A stretch of 64,000 nt of DNA, taken from positions 1,969,047-2,033,046 of the forward strand of contig NZ_LS483388.1 in NCBI RefSeq assembly GCF_900475415.1, given 5' to 3'. The notes under the pieces were generated by a model. That model did no database searches. It worked only from the letters and a program-made list of their open reading frames with translations, and was not told the origin of the DNA. Of the stretch, positions 39,639-49,642 are shown one piece after another; within the stretch, counting starts at the first letter, position 1, and each line of letters begins with the position of its first letter. The stretch comes from Streptococcus porcinus (GTDB taxonomy: Bacteria; Bacillota; Bacilli; Lactobacillales; Streptococcaceae). A program made the position numbers and the translations under genes.

Positions 39639-40310
39639 ATGAAAACACAAAAATTTCAATCTGTTTTTGATATTATTGGACCTGTGATGATTGGACCATC
39701 AAGTAGTCATACCGCAGGGGCTGTCAGAATCGGTAAAGTCGTCCATTCTATTTTTGGTGGGACTCCTGACGAAGTCACATTTCATCTTTATAATTCCTTT
39801 GCCAAAACCTATCAGGGGCACGGAACCGATAAAGCTTTAGTCGCCGGTATTCTTGGCATGGACACTGATAACCCTGATATCAAAAATGCCTTAGAAATTG
39901 CTCACCAAAGAGGAATCCGTATTTATTGGGATATTTTAAAAGATAGCAACGCTCCTCACCCAAATACTGTTAAAATCGCAGTCAAAAAGAAAGACAAATC
40001 AATGAGTATCACTGGAGTTTCCATTGGTGGTGGCAATATTCAAGTAACCGAGTTAAATGGTTTCTCTGTTTCTCTAACGATGAATACACCAACCCTTATC
40101 ATCGTTCACCAAGATATTCCAGGCATGATTGCTAAAGTTACTGACATCTTATCAGAATATGATATTAATATCGCACAAATGAACGTTACTCGTGAAAGCG
40201 CCGGCGAAAAGGCTATAATGATTATTGAAGTTGATACTCGTGATTGTCAAGATGTTGTTGATAAAATTGCAAATATTCCACATTTACATAATGTCAACTT
40301 CTTTGACTAG
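39639..40310 (+). CDS. sdaAB: L-serine dehydratase, iron-sulfur-dependent, beta subunit
   Basis: With SdaAA it converts L-serine to pyruvate and ammonia. 223 residues: SDH beta domain (GPVMIGPSSSHTAGAVRIGK) and a C-terminal ACT domain (DIPGMIAKVTDILSEYDINIAQMNVTR, about 148-220) that probably senses serine. The ATG at 39639 follows GGGAG; the upstream TTG in the same frame overlaps that site. First gene of sdaAB-sdaAA-HAD. Confidence 0.95.
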   Translation: MKTQKFQSVFDIIGPVMIGPSSSHTAGAVRIGKVVHSIFGGTPDEVTFHLYNSFAKTYQGHGTDKALVAGILGMDTDNPDIKNALEIAHQRGIRIYWDILKDSNAPHPNTVKIAVKKKDKSMSITGVSIGGGNIQVTELNGFSVSLTMNTPTLIIVHQDIPGMIAKVTDILSEYDINIAQMNVTRESAGEKAIMIIEVDTRDCQDVVDKIANIPHLHNVNFFD

Positions 40311-40322
40311 AAAGATTACTCT

Positions 40323-41195
40323 ATGTTTTATACAATCGAAGAACTTGTTAAACAAGCTGATGAAAAATTTGATGGCAATGTTGCAGAATTGATGGTTGCA
40401 ACAGAAGTTGAAATGACTGGTCGATCCCGTGATGAGATTCGTTTGATTATGGGGCATAATTTAGAAGTTATGAAGGAATCTGTTGTTAATGGATTAACCT
40501 CTAGTAAATCTATAAGTGGCTTAACTGGCGGGGATGCACTAAAAATGGACACCTATATCAATTCTGGTAAAACGCTTGCTGATGTAACAGTACTTACTGC
40601 TGTCCGTAATGCCATGGCGGTTAACGAACTAAACGCTAAAATGGGACTTGTCTGCGCAACCCCTACCGCTGGGTCTGCGGGGTGCTTACCTGCTGTTTTA
40701 GCAACTGCCATCGATAAATTGAAATTAAATGAAGAAGAACAGCTTGACTTTCTTTTTACAGCTGGTGCTTTCGGATTAGTTATTGGAAACAATGCCTCTA
40801 TTTCGGGTGCAGAGGGAGGTTGTCAAGCAGAAGTCGGTTCTGCATCTGCAATGAGTGCCGCCGCAATGGTTAAAGCTGCAGGAGGTACTGCTTTCCAAGC
40901 CAGCCAAGCTATTGCCTTTGTCATTAAGAATATGCTAGGCTTAATTTGTGATCCAGTAGCTGGACTTGTTGAGGTACCTTGTGTTAAGAGAAACGCTTTA
41001 GGCGCAAGCTTTGCAATTATAGCAGCCGATATGGCATTAGCGGGGATAAAATCACAGATCCCTGTTGATGAAGTTATTGATGCCATGTATCAGGTAGGCT
41101 CAGCTTTACCAACCGCTTTCAGAGAGACTGCTGAAGGAGGCCTTGCGGCAACTCCAACTGGACGTCATTACAGTAAAAAAATTTTTGGTGACTAA
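40323..41195 (+). CDS. sdaAA: L-serine dehydratase, iron-sulfur-dependent, alpha subunit
   Basis: Catalytic subunit, 290 residues. Conserved cysteines that bind the 4Fe-4S cluster are in GSAGCLPAV, GGCQAEVGSA and LICDPVAGLVEVPCVKRN. The catalytic substrate-binding sequences TPTAGSAG and GALP-like QVGSALPTAFRET are present. It starts 12 bases after sdaAB. The pair is the split, Gram-positive type of serine deaminase and is expected to be oxygen-sensitive. Confidence 0.95.
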   Translation: MFYTIEELVKQADEKFDGNVAELMVATEVEMTGRSRDEIRLIMGHNLEVMKESVVNGLTSSKSISGLTGGDALKMDTYINSGKTLADVTVLTAVRNAMAVNELNAKMGLVCATPTAGSAGCLPAVLATAIDKLKLNEEEQLDFLFTAGAFGLVIGNNASISGAEGGCQAEVGSASAMSAAAMVKAAGGTAFQASQAIAFVIKNMLGLICDPVAGLVEVPCVKRNALGASFAIIAADMALAGIKSQIPVDEVIDAMYQVGSALPTAFRETAEGGLAATPTGRHYSKKIFGD

Positions 41196-41208
41196 TTAAG
41201 GTGATAAA

Positions 41209-41847
41209 GTGAAAAATATATTATTTGATTTAGATGGAACATTAGTTGATTCCAGTAAAGGGATTATAAACGCCTTTACATATACCTTTACCAATATTAA
41301 CTTGGAAGTCCCAGATGTAAACCTCTTATCAACGTATATTGGCCCTCCGCTAGAAACAACATTTTCGGATTACTTTTCCAATCAAGAAGATATTGATCTT
41401 GCCATTAGACATTTTCGAAGATATTATCAAGACACTGGGGTCTATCAAGTTAAGATGTATGAAGGTATAGAAGAAATGCTAGCCCAACTTAGCAATTCTG
41501 GTTATCATCTGTTTGTTACCACTAGCAAGCATGAACCTATGGCTTTACATATGCTTGAAGAACTTGGAATTCATAGCTACTTTTCTGGAATTTATGGTTC
41601 ACTACCTGATAGATTCAAAAAAGCAGATATCATAAAAGCATGTTTGAAACAAGAAAATATTCCAGCAAGTGAGACTCTTATTATCGGAGATACACACTTT
41701 GATATTGTGGGCGGAAAATTTGCTGGTATTACAACCCTAGGAATAACATGGGGATTTGGATCGGAAATTGATTTAGTAAAGGCTGGCGCTGACTATATCA
41801 ATCATAAGCCAAGTCAAATTATTGCAACTGTAGAAAAAATGACTTAG
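41209..41847 (+). CDS. HAD superfamily phosphatase, phosphoglycolate-phosphatase-like
   Basis: A 212-residue HAD hydrolase: motif I FDLDGTLVDSS with the two catalytic Asp at residues 6 and 8, motif II TTSKHE, a Lys in motif III (KADII), motif IV GDTHFDIVG. A helical cap follows motif I. It resembles PgpB/Gph-type phosphatases; the substrate is unknown. The start codon is GTG at 41209 with AAGGTGA upstream. It follows sdaAA by 13 bases, so it is the third gene of that operon. Confidence 0.85.
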   Translation: MKNILFDLDGTLVDSSKGIINAFTYTFTNINLEVPDVNLLSTYIGPPLETTFSDYFSNQEDIDLAIRHFRRYYQDTGVYQVKMYEGIEEMLAQLSNSGYHLFVTTSKHEPMALHMLEELGIHSYFSGIYGSLPDRFKKADIIKACLKQENIPASETLIIGDTHFDIVGGKFAGITTLGITWGFGSEIDLVKAGADYINHKPSQIIATVEKMT

Positions 41848-41855
41848 TTTCCACT

Positions 41856-41899
41856 ACATAAAAAAAGCACGACTTAAAATAACTCGTGCTTTTTTATGT
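41856..41899. terminator. Bidirectional terminator
   Basis: Arms 41856-41872 and 41884-41899 form a stem of about 16 bp with an 11-base loop; A and T tracts on both sides. It lies between the convergent HAD and transglycosylase genes. Confidence 0.88.
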
Positions 41900-41902
41900 A
41901 CT

Positions 41903-42544
41903 CTAATAACCCCAAGCAGATAAACCTTGAGCATGATAAGCTTTAGTAGCTGCATTAATTTGGTCTTGGACCGTTGCTGTTGATCCCCACCCTGGCATCG
42001 TTTGGAATAAACCTGAAGCTCCTGAAGGATTTGATGCATTTGGATTACCGTTTGACTCGCGAGCAATAATAGCTTCCCAAGTTGCTTGTGGAACACCCGT
42101 AGCTGCAGCCATTTGAGCAGCTGCTTGGCTACCAATCGCGCCCGCAGTATTACCATTGGATTGATAAACGTTAGTAGGTGAAGCATATTGCTGCACCGTA
42201 ACTTGTTGCGTTTGAACTACTGGATTAACTTCCTGCGCAGGAGTCTGAACTATCTCTGTCATTGGTTCAGTAGCTGAACCTTCCACAGTTACCGCTTCCG
42301 GTTGACTCGTTGAACTCGATTGAGTTGACGATGTTGAATCACTTGTTTTTTCTTTTTTAACTTCTGTATTAGTTGAAGTTGGTTTTGTTTCTTTTTTGAT
42401 AACTTTAGTTTCTGGTTTTTTTGCAAAAGATTCCGTATCAACACTTCTACTTGAAAATGCAAAGACAAGAGCAATTAAAGAAATTGCGAATGCAAATACC
42501 CCAAAACTAACGTATCGTTTTTTAAAATTCTCATTTTTAAACAT
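41903..42544 (-). CDS. Exported transglycosylase-like (SLT/IsaA-type) protein
   Basis: 213 residues: one membrane segment or uncleaved signal (13-31), a Ser/Thr/Lys/Glu-rich wall-spanning linker (40-115), and a short C-terminal SLT-like domain from about 140 with the catalytic Glu163 in [11 protein letters not shown] followed by [11 protein letters not shown]. It would cut or remodel peptidoglycan outside the membrane. It ends abruptly in GLSAWGY, which is usual for this family. Single-gene unit. Confidence 0.85.
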   Translation of the reverse strand: MFKNENFKKRYVSFGVFAFAISLIALVFAFSSRSVDTESFAKKPETKVIKKETKPTSTNTEVKKEKTSDSTSSTQSSSTSQPEAVTVEGSATEPMTEIVQTPAQEVNPVVQTQQVTVQQYASPTNVYQSNGNTAGAIGSQAAAQMAAATGVPQATWEAIIARESNGNPNASNPSGASGLFQTMPGWGSTATVQDQINAATKAYHAQGLSAWGY

Positions 42545-42695
42545 TTAATACACCTCTTTTTTCTCCAAGTATCATACTAACCTAAGTTTGTTACTTATCT
42601 ATAGAAGTTATATTAAAAATATTACAATAGTATTGATTTTATAAGAAGTTCAGAACTTTTAGCGGACAAGAGAAGCTCAACTACTAGATATAGAG

Positions 42696-43496
42696 TTAAA
42701 TAGGGCTTTTTAGAAAATATAGGACTACACCTAAGAGAAGCATTCCAACTACTACACAAGTATCACCTAATTGCCATTTCAATAATCTAAACTTACTCCT
42801 ATCGTTACCACCTTTGTACCCTCTTGATTCCATGGCAATTGCTAGAGCGTCAGCGCGTTTGAAGCTTGAAGCAAAAAGGGGAATTAATATAGGAATTATT
42901 GATTTTACTTTTTGAACTAGAGTTCCTTCACCAAAATCGACGCCTCTTGCTTTCTGAGCATTCATAATTAACGTAGTATCATCCATTAAAGTTGGCACAA
43001 ATCTTAAACTTAAGGAGAGCATTAGTCCAATTTCATGTGCAGGAACTTTCAATAATCTAAATGGCTTAAGTAAAGACTCTACTGCATCAGATAAACTTAA
43101 TGGAGTGGTTGTTAATGTCAGTAAAGTTGAAAAAAAGATAATTAAAATAAATCTCATAAAGATTAATAAAGCTTGGCTTAAGCCGTGACTTGTTATTTTA
43201 ATAATCCAAAAATCTACTAATATTTGACCACCTTTTGTAAAGAAAACTTGAAACATGGTAGTAAATAAAATAATACCAATCATAGGTTTTAATCCATTTA
43301 AAAAAAACGAAATTTTCACTTGAGAGAGAATAACAACCAACATTGTCAGACCAAACATGATTACATTTGTTACTAAGTTATTAGCCCAAAAAATAATAAC
43401 AACATAAATCATCATTGCAATTAGTTTACTTCTTGGATCAAGACGATGTATTATGGAATTGCCTGGTATGTAACGCCCTAAAATAAGTTTATCCAT
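42696..43496 (-). CDS. ecfT: Energy-coupling factor transporter transmembrane protein EcfT
   Basis: 266 residues with five to six membrane segments and the two cytoplasmic coupling motifs with Ala/Ser-Arg-Gly ([11 protein letters not shown] and MESRGYKGG) that dock onto the ATPases. It links EcfA1/A2 to exchangeable S components that bind vitamins or metals; no S component is encoded here, as expected for a group II ECF module. It overlaps ecfA2 by 8 bases. Confidence 0.95.
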   Translation of the reverse strand: MDKLILGRYIPGNSIIHRLDPRSKLIAMMIYVVIIFWANNLVTNVIMFGLTMLVVILSQVKISFFLNGLKPMIGIILFTTMFQVFFTKGGQILVDFWIIKITSHGLSQALLIFMRFILIIFFSTLLTLTTTPLSLSDAVESLLKPFRLLKVPAHEIGLMLSLSLRFVPTLMDDTTLIMNAQKARGVDFGEGTLVQKVKSIIPILIPLFASSFKRADALAIAMESRGYKGGNDRSKFRLLKWQLGDTCVVVGMLLLGVVLYFLKSPI

Positions 43497-44331
43497 ATTT
43501 CAACATCTCCCTTAATTCTTCTAAAGTAATTGGTAATCTTGAAAAATGGAAACCTTTTTTTTCTAAATGATAAGCAAACCTAGTAATTTTAGGAACACCT
43601 AATTGCTTCTCTTCTAATAATTCTACTCTTTGAAAAATTTCATTTGGTTTTCCAGATAAAATAATCTTACCTTTTTCAAGAACATATACCTTATCTGCAT
43701 AATTAGCCACATCATCCATCAAATGAGTAACCAGCACAAGTGTCATTCCAGACTTATGTAATTTTTTAAATAGAGTCATCAATTCTCTACGCCCTTTAGG
43801 ATCAAGTCCTGCTGTTGGTTCATCCAAAACTAAGATACTTGGTTCCATTGCTAGAATTCCTGCAATAGCTACGCGACGCATTTGTCCACCAGAGAGTTCA
43901 AAAGGATTCTTTTCAAAAAGAGTCTCTGCAATGCCTACTAAAGCTAATTTTTCACGTGCTAATTTTTCAGCATCTTCTTTTGAAACCCCAAAATTTTGAG
44001 GTCCGAAAGCAACATCTTTTAAGACAGTTTCTTCAAAAAGTTGACTTTCAGGAAACTGAAAAACAAGCCCAACTTCCTTACGAATAAGTTTAATATCCTT
44101 ATTTTTCGATTGACTGGTAATTGTTTTTCCACCAACACTCACAATACCAGAAGTAGGCGTTAATAAACCGTTTAATAATTGCATTATAGTTGATTTTCCA
44201 GAACCCGTATGCCCAATAAAAGCGGTATAAGAAGAATCCTCAATTTCAAGATTAATGTCAAAAAGGGCACGCCCTTCAAAGGGTGTCCCTGCCTGATAAG
44301 TAAAACTTACATTTTGGAAATTAATTGCCAT
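43489..44331 (-). CDS. ecfA2: Energy-coupling factor ATP-binding protein EcfA2
   Basis: 280-residue ABC ATPase: Walker [11 protein letters not shown]-loop FQFPESQLF, signature [13 protein letters not shown], Walker [13 protein letters not shown], switch His in VTHLMDD. It pairs with EcfA1. Overlaps ecfA1 by 25 bases and ecfT by 8 bases, so all three are translationally coupled. Confidence 0.95.
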   Translation of the reverse strand: MAINFQNVSFTYQAGTPFEGRALFDINLEIEDSSYTAFIGHTGSGKSTIMQLLNGLLTPTSGIVSVGGKTITSQSKNKDIKLIRKEVGLVFQFPESQLFEETVLKDVAFGPQNFGVSKEDAEKLAREKLALVGIAETLFEKNPFELSGGQMRRVAIAGILAMEPSILVLDEPTAGLDPKGRRELMTLFKKLHKSGMTLVLVTHLMDDVANYADKVYVLEKGKIILSGKPNEIFQRVELLEEKQLGVPKITRFAYHLEKKGFHFSRLPITLEELREMLKYG

Positions 44332-45146
44332 AGCTGATTTTCTAATTCCTTCTCTGTTAGATAAGATTTGTCTAAATCATACCCATCCTCTATTAAACCC
44401 TTTGCTACTGTACTTGTAAAAGGGATATCTAGACCTAAACCTAATAATTCTTCCCCCCTAGAAAAAAGTTCTTTTGGGGTTGAACTAGACTCGACTTGTC
44501 CATTTTTCATTACTAATACGCGATCACTTAGCGCAACTTCATCCAAATCGTGAGTAATTGAAATAACTGTCAATTGATAATCTTTTCTGATTGATTGTAT
44601 AGTCTTAATCAATTCCATACGTCCTTTGGGGTCTAACATACTAGTGGATTCATCCAAAATAATAATCATAGGTCTCATTGCAATTGCACCGGCAATAGCA
44701 ACTCTTTGTTTTTGTCCTCCAGATAGTCGAGCAGGCTCTCGTGTCTTAAACTCTGACATTCCCACAAGTTTTAATGCTTCATCAACTCGTTCAACCATTT
44801 CTTCATGCGGAACACCTTTATTTTCTAATCCAAAGGCAACATCATCTTCTACAGTAGCTCCAACGAATTGGTTATCTGGATTTTGAAAAACCATGCCTAT
44901 TTTTTCTCTGATTTCCCAAACATTAGCTTCTGTCAAAAAGCCACCGTCTACTTGAATAGAACCTGACTCAGCTACAAGTAGTCCATTTAACAACCTAACG
45001 GATGTAGATTTTCCAGAGCCGTTATGCCCAATAATCGATAACCATTCACCCTGTTTCACGTGAAACGATACATTATTTAAGGTATAATTTTCTTGGTTCT
45101 CTTGGTATTTAAATTTAATATTTTTAACTTCAATTATATTCGACAT
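44307..45146 (-). CDS. ecfA1: Energy-coupling factor ATP-binding protein EcfA1
   Basis: 279-residue ABC ATPase: Walker [11 protein letters not shown]-loop FQNPDNQFV, signature [13 protein letters not shown], Walker [13 protein letters not shown], switch His in ITHDLDE. The usual DEP reads DES, which is typical of EcfA1. I start at the ATG (45146); a GTG two codons upstream overlaps the pgsA stop. A parS palindrome lies in the coding sequence near the Walker A region. Confidence 0.94.
   Translation of the reverse strand: MSNIIEVKNIKFKYQENQENYTLNNVSFHVKQGEWLSIIGHNGSGKSTSVRLLNGLLVAESGSIQVDGGFLTEANVWEIREKIGMVFQNPDNQFVGATVEDDVAFGLENKGVPHEEMVERVDEALKLVGMSEFKTREPARLSGGQKQRVAIAGAIAMRPMIIILDESTSMLDPKGRMELIKTIQSIRKDYQLTVISITHDLDEVALSDRVLVMKNGQVESSSTPKELFSRGEELLGLGLDIPFTSTVAKGLIEDGYDLDKSYLTEKELENQLWQLISKM
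45052..45067. promoter_or_regulatory. Candidate parS site 2
   Basis: TGTTTCACGTGAAACG matches the consensus at 15 of 16 positions. It lies inside ecfA1, about 19 kb from the origin. Confidence 0.82.
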
Positions 45147-45148
45147 CG

Positions 45149-45691
45149 TCACTTAATGGTATCTTTAAAAAGAAAACCTGCTCCCTTAAAGTAATCATAA
45201 CCTGAATAAATTGTGAAGAATAAAGCAATATACAATAGGACGGTTCCCACAAATGACAGATGACAAAATAGGAAAATAATTGAAAGCATCTGGGAAACAG
45301 TTTTGATTTTTCCAGGCATTGCTGCAGCTAAAACTTCACCACCTGATTCAACTAATAGGAGACGTAGGCCTGTTACGGCCAATTCTCGACAAATTATAAT
45401 AGCAGAAATCCAAGCTGGTGCTAGGTCTGCACCAACTAACATAATGAAGGCACTCATGACAAGCATTTTATCAGCAAGGGGATCAGCAAATTTACCAAAA
45501 TTCGTCACGACACGCCATTTCCTTGCAAGATAGCCATCAAGATAATCAGTAAAACTAGCAACTGCAAAAATAATAGCTGCGACAATATGCCAAGTAAGAG
45601 ATTGTGAAAGGGTTGTGACAATTAAGAAAAGTGGAATCATCACAATTCTAATTGCAGTTAGTAAATTAGGAATATTTTCTTTTTTTATCAT
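45149..45691 (-). CDS. pgsA: CDP-diacylglycerol-glycerol-3-phosphate 3-phosphatidyltransferase
   Basis: Makes phosphatidylglycerol phosphate in the membrane. 180 residues, four to five membrane segments, and the CDP-alcohol phosphotransferase signature DYLDGYLARKWRVVTNFGKF followed by ADPLAD (DG..AR........G...D...D). It lies between rodZ and ecfA1 in a long operon; the ecfA1 GTG/ATG region touches its stop codon. Confidence 0.95.
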   Translation of the reverse strand: MIKKENIPNLLTAIRIVMIPLFLIVTTLSQSLTWHIVAAIIFAVASFTDYLDGYLARKWRVVTNFGKFADPLADKMLVMSAFIMLVGADLAPAWISAIIICRELAVTGLRLLLVESGGEVLAAAMPGKIKTVSQMLSIIFLFCHLSFVGTVLLYIALFFTIYSGYDYFKGAGFLFKDTIK

Positions 45692-45706
45692 TATTTTTCC
45701 TTAAAA

Positions 45707-46756
45707 TTATTGAATTTTTAGCGTGATATAACTAACATCATTACTTGTCATAGGAGTTAAGTCTAACTTCTGTCCATCAACAGTAACTGAAACCCCTTCT
45801 CTAACACCGAGCATTAAGAGTGACTCCTTAGTATCAGCAGGTAAGGTTGTTGTGTAGGTAGGTGTTTCTTGGGTAAGGGTTGTACCGGCTTCACCAATAT
45901 CTGAATTTGATAATGCAATCCAAGCACTTTCAGCACCGGCTAATGAGACTGAAACTTCAACAGCATCCTTTGCTTTTTGAATATCAGCTACTAAATAATT
46001 ATCTTGACCTTCTGTCTTAATAACAGTTTTCTTTTCACTACTACTTGATTGACTTGACACCTCAGGAGTTTTAGAACTTGAAGCCTTGTTTTCACCTTTT
46101 TTCATTAAGACACTCTTTGCCTTATCAAGAGTAAGATTGTTTTCTTTTGAAAATTGTTGCCAAACAGCAAAGAAAATAAAGGCAAACACCGCTAAGGCGA
46201 TAACAGTTAGCAAGATTACTGAAAAAACAGATTTTGATTTCTTATGATCATCTTGATAGCGACTTAGACGCGACACATCTCTATCTCTGTTATTATCTGC
46301 CAATAAACTATCACGTTTTTTTTCTTCCTGACTGTCATCAGCTAAAACACTCGCCTCAACATCTATTTCTTCTTTCTTAAAATCATTTTCTTTATTGACT
46401 AAAACACTTGGCTCAGAGACTCTCGGTTCAGATTTTAGAGGAAAAACAAACGACTCTCGTCTTTGACTTAATTTTTCTTCAACCTGCTGAGTAATACTAG
46501 GTTCTTCGTTATACTGAGTATTTGATATTTGATCCAAATACATTTTCTTTATCATTTCAAAGTCTAACGATACCATATTAGCATACTGACTAAAGAAAGA
46601 ATCAATTTTATCTTCTGGAATAATTTTAAATTGATCTAATTCCATAGCTAGTAAGTAATGAGAAGATATCCCAGTTTTATCTTCAATCTCATCCAAAGTA
46701 ACTTTTCTGTTAACTCGCGATTCTCTCAGGAACTCGCCCAAAGTTTTATTTCTCAT
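45707..46756 (-). CDS. rodZ: RodZ-like cytoskeletal/cell-shape protein
   Basis: 349 residues: an N-terminal helix-turn-helix (residues 5-70, TLGEFLRESRVNRKVTLDEI), a charged linker, one membrane segment at 176-198, and an extracellular C-terminal DUF4115-type beta domain (about 255-345). This is the RodZ layout; streptococcal RodZ takes part in peripheral cell-wall synthesis. It has been annotated elsewhere as an XRE regulator because of the HTH. 15 bases before pgsA. Confidence 0.9.
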   Translation of the reverse strand: MRNKTLGEFLRESRVNRKVTLDEIEDKTGISSHYLLAMELDQFKIIPEDKIDSFFSQYANMVSLDFEMIKKMYLDQISNTQYNEEPSITQQVEEKLSQRRESFVFPLKSEPRVSEPSVLVNKENDFKKEEIDVEASVLADDSQEEKKRDSLLADNNRDRDVSRLSRYQDDHKKSKSVFSVILLTVIALAVFAFIFFAVWQQFSKENNLTLDKAKSVLMKKGENKASSSKTPEVSSQSSSSEKKTVIKTEGQDNYLVADIQKAKDAVEVSVSLAGAESAWIALSNSDIGEAGTTLTQETPTYTTTLPADTKESLLMLGVREGVSVTVDGQKLDLTPMTSNDVSYITLKIQ

Positions 46757-46805
46757 ACAGGTACCTCAATACTAAAATATTATTTCTATTATATCAAAAT
46801 ATATG

Positions 46806-48089
46806 CTAATTAGGAAAGACAGTAAAATCAGAGATTTCCGCAGACTCAAAAAAATCGTGACCTATAAATAATATCTCTTCAAGATTAATTTTTTCGATGA
46901 TTTGTGGAATATCCATATAAGAATCCTGAGCAGATAAATAAAGGTTAAACTGACTTATAAATTGATCCATAAAATCTAAACTTTGCACAAAATCACCAAA
47001 CATTTCTTTCTTTAAAAGGGTTAGATGATCTTGATTAATATCCTTTGATTTCATAAAATCTTTGATTTTTTTTCTGATATTACTAGACATCGCAATAGGC
47101 TCACTGGTATCCAAGCTTATCAGAATAAAGGAGAAATCTGCTTGTATTTCGATTTCGATATCAAACGAGTCATCTATTTTCCCATCATCATACCAAGTTT
47201 GATAAGTTTTTGATGTCCATCCAAATAGCATAGATAAAAGGAAACGTAAGCCAATTTTATATTCTAATAATGAGATATCTTTAGGAAGTTTTTTTCCTCT
47301 AAAACCAACTGCTAATTTAGGTGTAGAAACATCCATACTGATAGAACTAGTTTTTACTACTGGATAATAGGGTAGAGGAGAAATGTTCGGTTTAGCAGGT
47401 TTTCGTCTTTTTAAACGATTTTGACATTCCTCAATCGACTTAAAGGCTTCCTCAACATTAATGTCACCCACTACGATAAGGGTCATATTTGAAGGATGAT
47501 AAAATTGCTTGTAATTTTTTTCTAAATCAATAACACTAATAGCTTCAATTGATTGTCGACTTCCAGCAATATCTCTTGATAGATAAGAATCTGGGAAAAG
47601 ATTCTGTAGAATACCAATATAAGACTGATAATCAGGATCATCCATATACATATCAATCTCTTGGGCGATAATTTTTTTCTCTTTTTCAACAGATGCTTCT
47701 GTAAAGTATGCAGACATTACAAATTCTTGAAGCAAAGTTAACGACTCTGTAAAGTGATTGCTGGCAGAGATAAAGTAAGAAGTTTTATCAAAGGTTGTAA
47801 AAGCATTTACTTCTGTCCCGAACTGTGTAAAGCGATGTGAAACATCTTGTCCTTTTTTATCCTCAAAAACCTTATGCTCTAAAAAATGGGCAATCCCTTC
47901 AGGATAAGAATATTCTCTATTTCTAACTGTAAAGGCATTGTCAAGAGATCCATAATGAACCGTCAACATAGCAGTCTTTTCCGTAAACATGGGTTTTTGA
48001 ATAAAAAAAACTTGAAATCCATTTTTGAATTCTACTTGATAAACGCTCTCATTTACTCTAGGATAGGTTATTTTATTTAACTTTGTCAC
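46806..48089 (-). CDS. ymfH: M16 family zinc peptidase (YmfH-like, catalytic partner)
   Basis: 427 residues, no signal peptide. The inverted zinc motif HxxEH is H68-F-L-E71-H72 in GIAHFLEHKVF, with the further zinc-ligand Glu region downstream, so this copy should be catalytic. It overlaps ymfF by 4 bases. The conserved pair is like a split M16 heterodimer; the substrate is unknown. Confidence 0.9.
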   Translation of the reverse strand: MTKLNKITYPRVNESVYQVEFKNGFQVFFIQKPMFTEKTAMLTVHYGSLDNAFTVRNREYSYPEGIAHFLEHKVFEDKKGQDVSHRFTQFGTEVNAFTTFDKTSYFISASNHFTESLTLLQEFVMSAYFTEASVEKEKKIIAQEIDMYMDDPDYQSYIGILQNLFPDSYLSRDIAGSRQSIEAISVIDLEKNYKQFYHPSNMTLIVVGDINVEEAFKSIEECQNRLKRRKPAKPNISPLPYYPVVKTSSISMDVSTPKLAVGFRGKKLPKDISLLEYKIGLRFLLSMLFGWTSKTYQTWYDDGKIDDSFDIEIEIQADFSFILISLDTSEPIAMSSNIRKKIKDFMKSKDINQDHLTLLKKEMFGDFVQSLDFMDQFISQFNLYLSAQDSYMDIPQIIEKINLEEILFIGHDFFESAEISDFTVFPN

Positions 48090-49333
48090 TTATTCCCCTC
48101 CAAAAAGTATACTGCTTGTAATTTCAATTTATTAGCTGCTTTTATAATATCCATTTTCTTTACAGCTCTTATTCCAGTCAACCATTTTTCTAGACTAAAC
48201 TCAGGAGTCACATAGGATCTTATATATGAACTATCAATTAAAGCTTTACAGTAATCTTCTGACTGCTTTCCATTTGTCTGTAGCATAACTTTAGTTTTTT
48301 CAACTAAATGACTAGAAAATCTTCCCATCTTGATATCATTCATCTCTTTGACAATTAATTGTAAAGCTCGCGCTTTATCTTCTTTATTAATACCTGCAAA
48401 AATTTCTAATAGACCAGTATGTCTATCTAGGCTACTGCCAATGCTATAAGCAATACCTTCTTTTTCTCTTACTTTGGTAAATAATAAAGAATGAGTATAA
48501 GATCCTAGTAAACCATTTAAAACTAGTAAAGCATAATAATCTTCTTTAAATGGATCAACTGGGAAATAATAAGCTAAATCTAAAATGGATTGGTTTAAGA
48601 ATTTTTTTTCAATTTTTTCCGAAACAATATTAGCATATTCCTGATGATAATAATAAGAAAGTTCCTTTTGACGCCCCTCAAATGGAAATTGATGGAAAAG
48701 TTGAACAACTTTATACTCATCAAATTCCCCTAAAATATAGATATCAATTTGGTCTTCCAATAACATTTTATGAAATTCTTGATAGCTAGTATATGCCGTT
48801 TCTCTATCAATCAGTTCCACAGAGCCATACTTTGATAGTTGTAAATCTTGATTATGGTAAAATAGTTTTTTGAGTTGTAACGAACTATAGTAAAAAGAAT
48901 CTTCTTTATCAGACTCAATATAATTCATTAAGTTAGTCTTTTCAACTTCAAAAACTTTTGGCTGGTATTGGGCAATCGAAAGTAGCGGTGAAAAAAGAAT
49001 TCCTTTGAGTAAAAGAATAATTTCTTCTAATAGTTTTTCACCTTGAAAACTGTACTTATCCTGAATAAACGTGATGTCAATATCAACAATGTGCACTTTA
49101 CCTTTAACAGATACCTCTGTTGATAAACTTGCACCATACAACTCAGCTAACCTTTCTCTAAAAAGCTTAGCAGTAGGGTAATCATCATTAGCTGTCGCCA
49201 ACATTTGGGCAACTAGGACTCTCTTTGCGACTAATTTCTGATTAAAGTCACCAGAAAATCTTAAAGTAATATGATTAGTTTTAAATTTCTCTGTTTTTAT
49301 AAGATGTAATTGGACACCTTCAACGATTTTCAT
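48086..49333 (-). CDS. ymfF: M16 family peptidase-like protein (YmfF-like, non-catalytic partner)
   Basis: 415 residues with M16 fold features (ANDDYPTAKLFRERLAELYGASLS, VREKEGIAYSIGSS) but no HxxEH. It therefore probably forms the non-catalytic half of a heterodimer with YmfH. First gene of the ymfF-ymfH-rodZ-pgsA-ecfA1-ecfA2-ecfT operon. ATG start after AAGGAAG. A lone hairpin lies about 130 bases upstream. Confidence 0.88.
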   Translation of the reverse strand: MKIVEGVQLHLIKTEKFKTNHITLRFSGDFNQKLVAKRVLVAQMLATANDDYPTAKLFRERLAELYGASLSTEVSVKGKVHIVDIDITFIQDKYSFQGEKLLEEIILLLKGILFSPLLSIAQYQPKVFEVEKTNLMNYIESDKEDSFYYSSLQLKKLFYHNQDLQLSKYGSVELIDRETAYTSYQEFHKMLLEDQIDIYILGEFDEYKVVQLFHQFPFEGRQKELSYYYHQEYANIVSEKIEKKFLNQSILDLAYYFPVDPFKEDYYALLVLNGLLGSYTHSLLFTKVREKEGIAYSIGSSLDRHTGLLEIFAGINKEDKARALQLIVKEMNDIKMGRFSSHLVEKTKVMLQTNGKQSEDYCKALIDSSYIRSYVTPEFSLEKWLTGIRAVKKMDIIKAANKLKLQAVYFLEGNK

Positions 49334-49642
49334 AGTTCTTCCTTACTCATTTGTCTAGTTCCTTAAATTATACCATTTTTAGACCAATTGATTTAAGAGA
49401 AACTTATTTTTTATTATCTTGTGGCAATAGAACACATATCATTACAGATTAATCATAAAAGCCCTAAGAAATAAAATTGTTTTATTTCTTAGGGCACTAT
49501 TCTTAAAAATACTGAAAATATTATAACATACAATAGCTCTTTTATGTAATAATATTAACCAAAATATTTCTACTAATTTGAATAATATTAATTACCGCTA
49601 ATTTATGCTATAATGACTTGAATTAGCAATTGGAGAATAATA
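49334..49642. other. Divergent intergenic region ymfF / yaaA with an orphan hairpin
   Basis: 309 bases between divergent genes. It should hold both promoters. Its one strong feature is the 16-bp perfect stem at 49461-49495, described separately. Confidence 0.6.
49461..49495 (-). terminator. Orphan terminator-like hairpin
   Basis: Perfect 16-bp stem (49461-49476 / 49480-49495) with a TTG loop. On the minus strand it is followed by TTTT. No gene lies upstream on that strand, so it would act on a leader transcript or a small RNA rather than close a known operon. Confidence 0.5.

Noticed and set aside
40328..41086. Minus-strand ORFs opposite sdaAA
   Set aside because: Long antisense frames are a side effect of the codon use of sdaAA; Ala/Ser/Thr-rich, no ribosome-binding sites.
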